Shown: piece after piece, positions 18,418 to 20,673 of the stretch
How positions within the stretch are numbered: the stretch's first letter is position 1
Layout of the letters: each line of letters begins with the position of its first letter
From: UPXZ01 sp047974405
GTDB taxonomy: Bacteria; Bacteroidota; Bacteroidia; Bacteroidales; Paludibacteraceae
NCBI GenBank assembly: GCA_047974405.1
Contig: JBKECI010000033.1
Location: forward strand, 1-20,673
Reading direction: 5' to 3'
DNA length: 20,673 bases
Made by a program: the position numbers and the translations under genes
Notes under the pieces: generated by a model
What the model saw: only the letters and a program-made list of their open reading frames with translations
Told to the model about the DNA's origin: nothing
The model's database searches: none

Positions 18418-18459
18418 ATCATAAATTTATAATATATGTCTTTTTTCTAAATTTATGAT
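18418..18459. repeat. Perfect 12-bp inverted repeat upstream of glnN, possible activator site
   Basis: ATCATAAATTTA (18418-18429) and TAAATTTATGAT (18448-18459) are exact reverse complements separated by 18 bp. The half-site centres are 30 bp apart, close to three helical turns. The repeat centre lies about 65 bp upstream of the predicted glnN start. A related AAATTTATAG lies nearer the promoter at 18391-18400. The DNA is very AT-rich, so some self-complementarity is expected by chance, but 12 of 12 matches is notable. Confidence 0.5.
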
Positions 18460-18477
18460 GCAATAAACAATAAAACA

Positions 18478-18498
18478 ACAACTAAATGATAAAGTTGT
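18478..18498 (-). terminator. Weak stem-loop with T-rich tail after amtB
   Basis: On the minus strand ACAACT and AGTTGT form a 6-bp stem around a 9-base loop, followed by TGTTTTATTG. It starts about 50 bases after the amtB stop. The stem has only two GC pairs and the T run is broken, so it would end transcription only partially, if at all. It fits with a separate promoter for glnN just downstream. Confidence 0.2.
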
Positions 18499-18547
18499 AG
18501 GAATATGAGTCTTTTTTTTGATATCATTTGGTTAGCATAAAATTATT

Positions 18548-19906
18548 TTAATCAAAACTTGTGTAGGCAGTCTCTCTATGCAACGTTTCATCCAGCCCTA
18601 CCGCCTCTTGCTTATCGGTAACACGTATCCCTACCAATTTGTCGGCAATTTTAAACAGAATGAAGGTACCTATTCCAGAAAACAACATAGTGATAAGTGT
18701 AGCAAGAAGCTGTATCCACAGTTGATAAAAGTTACCATAAATAACTCCACTGTAACTTTCCTGAACAAGCGGAGTTGCAAACACACCGGTAAGGACCGCT
18801 CCCAAAATACCCCCTACCCCATGAATACCAAAGGCATCCAACGAATCGTCATACCCCAACTTAGGTTTAATGTAGGCTACCATAACAAAACACACAACGG
18901 TTACTATCAAGCCTATGGCTATAGCTCCGCCAACACCTACAAATCCTGCAGCAGGTGTAATAGCCACCAAACCACCTACAGCACCGGTCGAGATACCCAC
19001 AACAGTTGGTTTCTTATCGATAATCCATTCCAAAATAGCCCAAGTAAGTGCCGAGGTAGCGGCCGTCAGATTTGTTACCATCAGAGCACTGCCTGCAAGT
19101 CCGTCTGCCGCAAGTCCACTACCCGCATTAAAACCAAACCATCCCACCCAAAGCATGGCAGCCCCTATGGCAACGTAAGTGATGTTGTGAGGCGGTAAGG
19201 CATGCCCTTTGTAATCGCGACGCTTGCCAAGCAACAGCGCCATTACAATAGCAGCAATTCCTGCATTAACATGCACCACAGTACCCCCTGCATAGTCGAG
19301 TGCGCCGTATCCAAACAACCAACCGTCACCCGACCACACCCAATGTGCCACGGGATTATATATCAAAATTGCCCACAAAACTGAAAATAGCAGAAAACCT
19401 CTAAAATTGATACGCTCTGCAAACGCCCCAATAATGAGAGCCGGCGTAATCACCGCAAACATCCCTTGAAACATAACGAATACCAAATGCGGAATGGTAC
19501 CGACACTACTGCCGTCTGCCGCTAGTTGAGAGTGCGATATAAAATATGGACTCAAATCGGTTGGCTTTATATTTTGCAAAAACACCCAATCAAACCCACC
19601 AATAAAAGGCTTGAGCCAATCAACAGAATTGTCGCCGAAGGTATTACTATAACCTATTGCCACCCACTCTACACTAATTACTGCAACAATTACGAAAACT
19701 TGCATAAAAATGCTCAGCACATTTTTCCGCCTAACCAGCCCCCCATAAAACAGAGCCAATCCCGGTATTGACATAAACAGAACCAAAGCAGTGGCTACAA
19801 GCATCCAAGCGGTATCTCCCGAATTGATGGCAGGGGTAGCGTCCTGTGCGGGCAACGATACAAAAGACAAAAGTATAACTATAAGTGCTAAAATATATTT
19901 TTTCAT
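18548..19906 (-). CDS. amtB: Ammonium channel AmtB
   Basis: An inner-membrane ammonium transporter of the Amt/Rh family, 452 residues. A signal peptide is visible (MKK, then a hydrophobic stretch to about residue 19, likely cleaved near SLPA-QD), followed by about eleven membrane segments. Pore residues are in place: the Asp of LDYAGGTVVHVNAG (Asp204) and the twin histidines His212 and His362 (the latter in AFGIHGVGG). The cytoplasmic C-terminal tail (about 422-452) has the VTDKQEAVGLDETLHRE region, which in the family touches the PII protein. The gene follows glnK by 62 bp, so the channel and its blocker are made together. In many other bacteria the order is glnK-amtB as well. No promoter box is visible in the 62-bp gap. 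Confidence 0.97.
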   Translation of the reverse strand: MKKYILALIVILLSFVSLPAQDATPAINSGDTAWMLVATALVLFMSIPGLALFYGGLVRRKNVLSIFMQVFVIVAVISVEWVAIGYSNTFGDNSVDWLKPFIGGFDWVFLQNIKPTDLSPYFISHSQLAADGSSVGTIPHLVFVMFQGMFAVITPALIIGAFAERINFRGFLLFSVLWAILIYNPVAHWVWSGDGWLFGYGALDYAGGTVVHVNAGIAAIVMALLLGKRRDYKGHALPPHNITYVAIGAAMLWVGWFGFNAGSGLAADGLAGSALMVTNLTAATSALTWAILEWIIDKKPTVVGISTGAVGGLVAITPAAGFVGVGGAIAIGLIVTVVCFVMVAYIKPKLGYDDSLDAFGIHGVGGILGAVLTGVFATPLVQESYSGVIYGNFYQLWIQLLATLITMLFSGIGTFILFKIADKLVGIRVTDKQEAVGLDETLHRETAYTSFD

Positions 19907-19968
19907 CTGAATATTTTTATAATATTGATAATTTATGCCATGTATTTTCTTTCATTCGATATAAAAAT

Positions 19969-20319
19969 CTAAATCTCTTTGTTGTAGAGAGCTCCCGGAC
20001 CAGATTCTCTGTTGCGGATACGATAAGTATCGGCAATGTCATATACAAATATTTTACCGTCACCCATTTCTCCCGTCCATGCAGAATCAAGGATAGCATG
20101 GATTGTTTTTTCTAGATTGATATCTCTTACTACTATGGAGAGCATTCTCCGCTGGATGTATCTCGACTGAAACACTTGCCCCCTGACAATCTGATTTTCT
20201 GTAGTTTTACCAAGACCCGTAATATCCCAGTACGAAAACCAATCAATATCGGCACCATACAACGCTTCTTTTACATCTTCAAATTTTGATCTACGAATAA
20301 TTGCTTCGATTTTTTTCAT
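19969..20319 (-). CDS. glnK: PII nitrogen regulatory protein (GlnK type) with an altered T-loop
   Basis: A PII signal protein, 116 residues, which binds ATP/ADP and 2-oxoglutarate and, in the family, blocks AmtB when nitrogen is plentiful. The fold markers are MKKIEAIIR, the B-loop TGEMGDGKIFV (82-92) and the C-loop YRIRNRESGPGAL (99-111). The T-loop (about 37-55) is one residue shorter than in Escherichia coli GlnK. Aligning VRGQVF (45-50) with YRGAEY puts Phe50 at the place of the uridylylated Tyr51, and Val45 at Tyr46. Regulation by a GlnD-type uridylyltransferase therefore looks impossible at this site; the only nearby Tyr is Tyr54. It lies 62 bp before amtB and 43 bp after the barrel-protein gene. 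The stop is TAG. Confidence 0.95.
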   Translation of the reverse strand: MKKIEAIIRRSKFEDVKEALYGADIDWFSYWDITGLGKTTENQIVRGQVFQSRYIQRRMLSIVVRDINLEKTIHAILDSAWTGEMGDGKIFVYDIADTYRIRNRESGPGALYNKEI

Positions 20320-20322
20320 GTT

Positions 20323-20334
20323 TAATAATTATTA
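20323..20334. repeat. AT-only palindrome between the barrel protein and glnK
   Basis: TAATAATTATTA is a perfect 12-bp palindrome in the 43-bp gap just before glnK. It has no GC pair and lies in very AT-rich DNA, so chance is a good explanation. No -7 box accompanies it. Confidence 0.25.
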
Positions 20335-20362
20335 CAATAATGATTTTATAAAAAACTTATTC

Positions 20363-20673
20363 TCAGAGCGAAATTCCTGCTACGACAAAAAATTGTTCTT
20401 TTTCCGGATTAAGAATGGTGCCAATCGTCAATGGCAGAGTGAAAGAATCTGTTATCTCAATGTCCTTTACTGCACTGACACCAATATTTACTAAGTCAAA
20501 TCTTCTATCGGATGTATGCCAACCATCTCCGGCACCGACAAAAACATTGAATTTTTCAAAAGCATATCCCACCTCAAAATACTTATCCTCACCTGCCGAC
20601 ATGGCGCCACCCGCTTCGTTGAAAATATAATTGCCAACCAACGAAAACCGCCCTACATCATAACCTAAGTTTA
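20363..20673 (-). CDS. Outer-membrane beta-barrel protein, C-terminal part (possibly TorF-like porin)
   Basis: The gene runs off the right edge. About 101 C-terminal residues are visible, and the open frame continues to the last base, so an internal TTG at 20639-20641 should not be taken as the start. The sequence alternates polar and hydrophobic residues in short strands (for example KYFEVGYAFEKFNVFVGAGD and FFVVAGISL) joined by Gly/Asp/Asn turns. It ends in a strand fitting the C-terminal signal for outer-membrane insertion. No catalytic motif is visible. It lies 43 bp upstream of glnK on the same strand and so is probably the first visible gene of the glnK-amtB unit. From memory, TorF-family putative porins are found beside glnK-amtB in other bacteria; that assignment is tentative. 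A role in passing ammonium or another small nitrogen compound across the outer membrane is inference. Confidence 0.6.
   Translation of the reverse strand, partial: NLGYDVGRFSLVGNYIFNEAGGAMSAGEDKYFEVGYAFEKFNVFVGAGDGWHTSDRRFDLVNIGVSAVKDIEITDSFTLPLTIGTILNPEKEQFFVVAGISL

Noticed and set aside
18578..19198. A 206-codon open frame on the plus strand opposite amtB
   Set aside because: It is a mirror of amtB codon use. Its translation is rich in Ser, Thr, Lys and Cys without domain motifs, while amtB has a full set of family residues.

Overview
The window is AT-rich, gene-dense DNA from a member of the Bacteroidetes, most likely Bacteroidales-like. Three things point there. The promoters have the Bacteroidetes form: exact TAnnTTTG -7 boxes, and in one case a TTTG -33 box 19 bp upstream. 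Clear Shine-Dalgarno sequences are missing. The gene repertoire fits, with a type III glutamine synthetase (GlnN), a LytS/LytTR pair and a two-gene SbcDC module. It is ordinary chromosome. I see no tRNA, rRNA, CRISPR array, insertion sequence, prophage or attachment site, and no gap between genes exceeds 300 bp (the largest are 237 and 177 bp).

Left end (1-1173, minus strand): a two-gene LytS/LytTR two-component operon. The histidine kinase is read from 1173 to 49 but is interrupted by one in-frame TAG at 274-276. The 74 codons after it still encode the rest of the ATPase domain in the same frame. The response regulator starts at 52, overlaps the kinase stop (ATGA) and runs off the window. 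The TAG lies in the left arm of a perfect 7-bp inverted repeat, which suggests how the mutation may have arisen.

Middle (1351-8134, plus strand): a RelA/SpoT homologue whose synthetase, TGS and ACT regions look intact but whose HD hydrolase site has lost its metal ligands, followed by sbcD and sbcC, the Mre11/Rad50-like nuclease pair. The kinase and the RelA gene diverge from a 177-bp region with a recognisable promoter in each direction.

Right part (8199-20673, minus strand): a 12.5-kb nitrogen-assimilation cluster, read from right to left as outer-membrane beta-barrel protein (partial), PII protein, ammonium channel AmtB, glutamine synthetase III, glutamate synthase large subunit, glutamate synthase small subunit, asparagine synthetase B. 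Together these would bring ammonium in, sense nitrogen status, fix ammonium into glutamine, move the amide to 2-oxoglutarate to give glutamate, and pass amide nitrogen on to asparagine. The only strong internal promoter signal is in the 237-bp gap before glnN: an exact -7 box, a poor -33 region, and a perfect 12-bp inverted repeat with an 18-bp spacer centred about 65 bp upstream of the predicted start. That arrangement suggests an activator-controlled internal promoter. The PII protein has Phe where uridylylated PII proteins have Tyr51.

I did not find a convincing wholly new system. The best leads are the kinase nonsense codon inside a palindrome, the glnN upstream repeat, the PII T-loop change, the hydrolase-dead RelA homologue and the barrel protein at the head of the glnK-amtB cluster.
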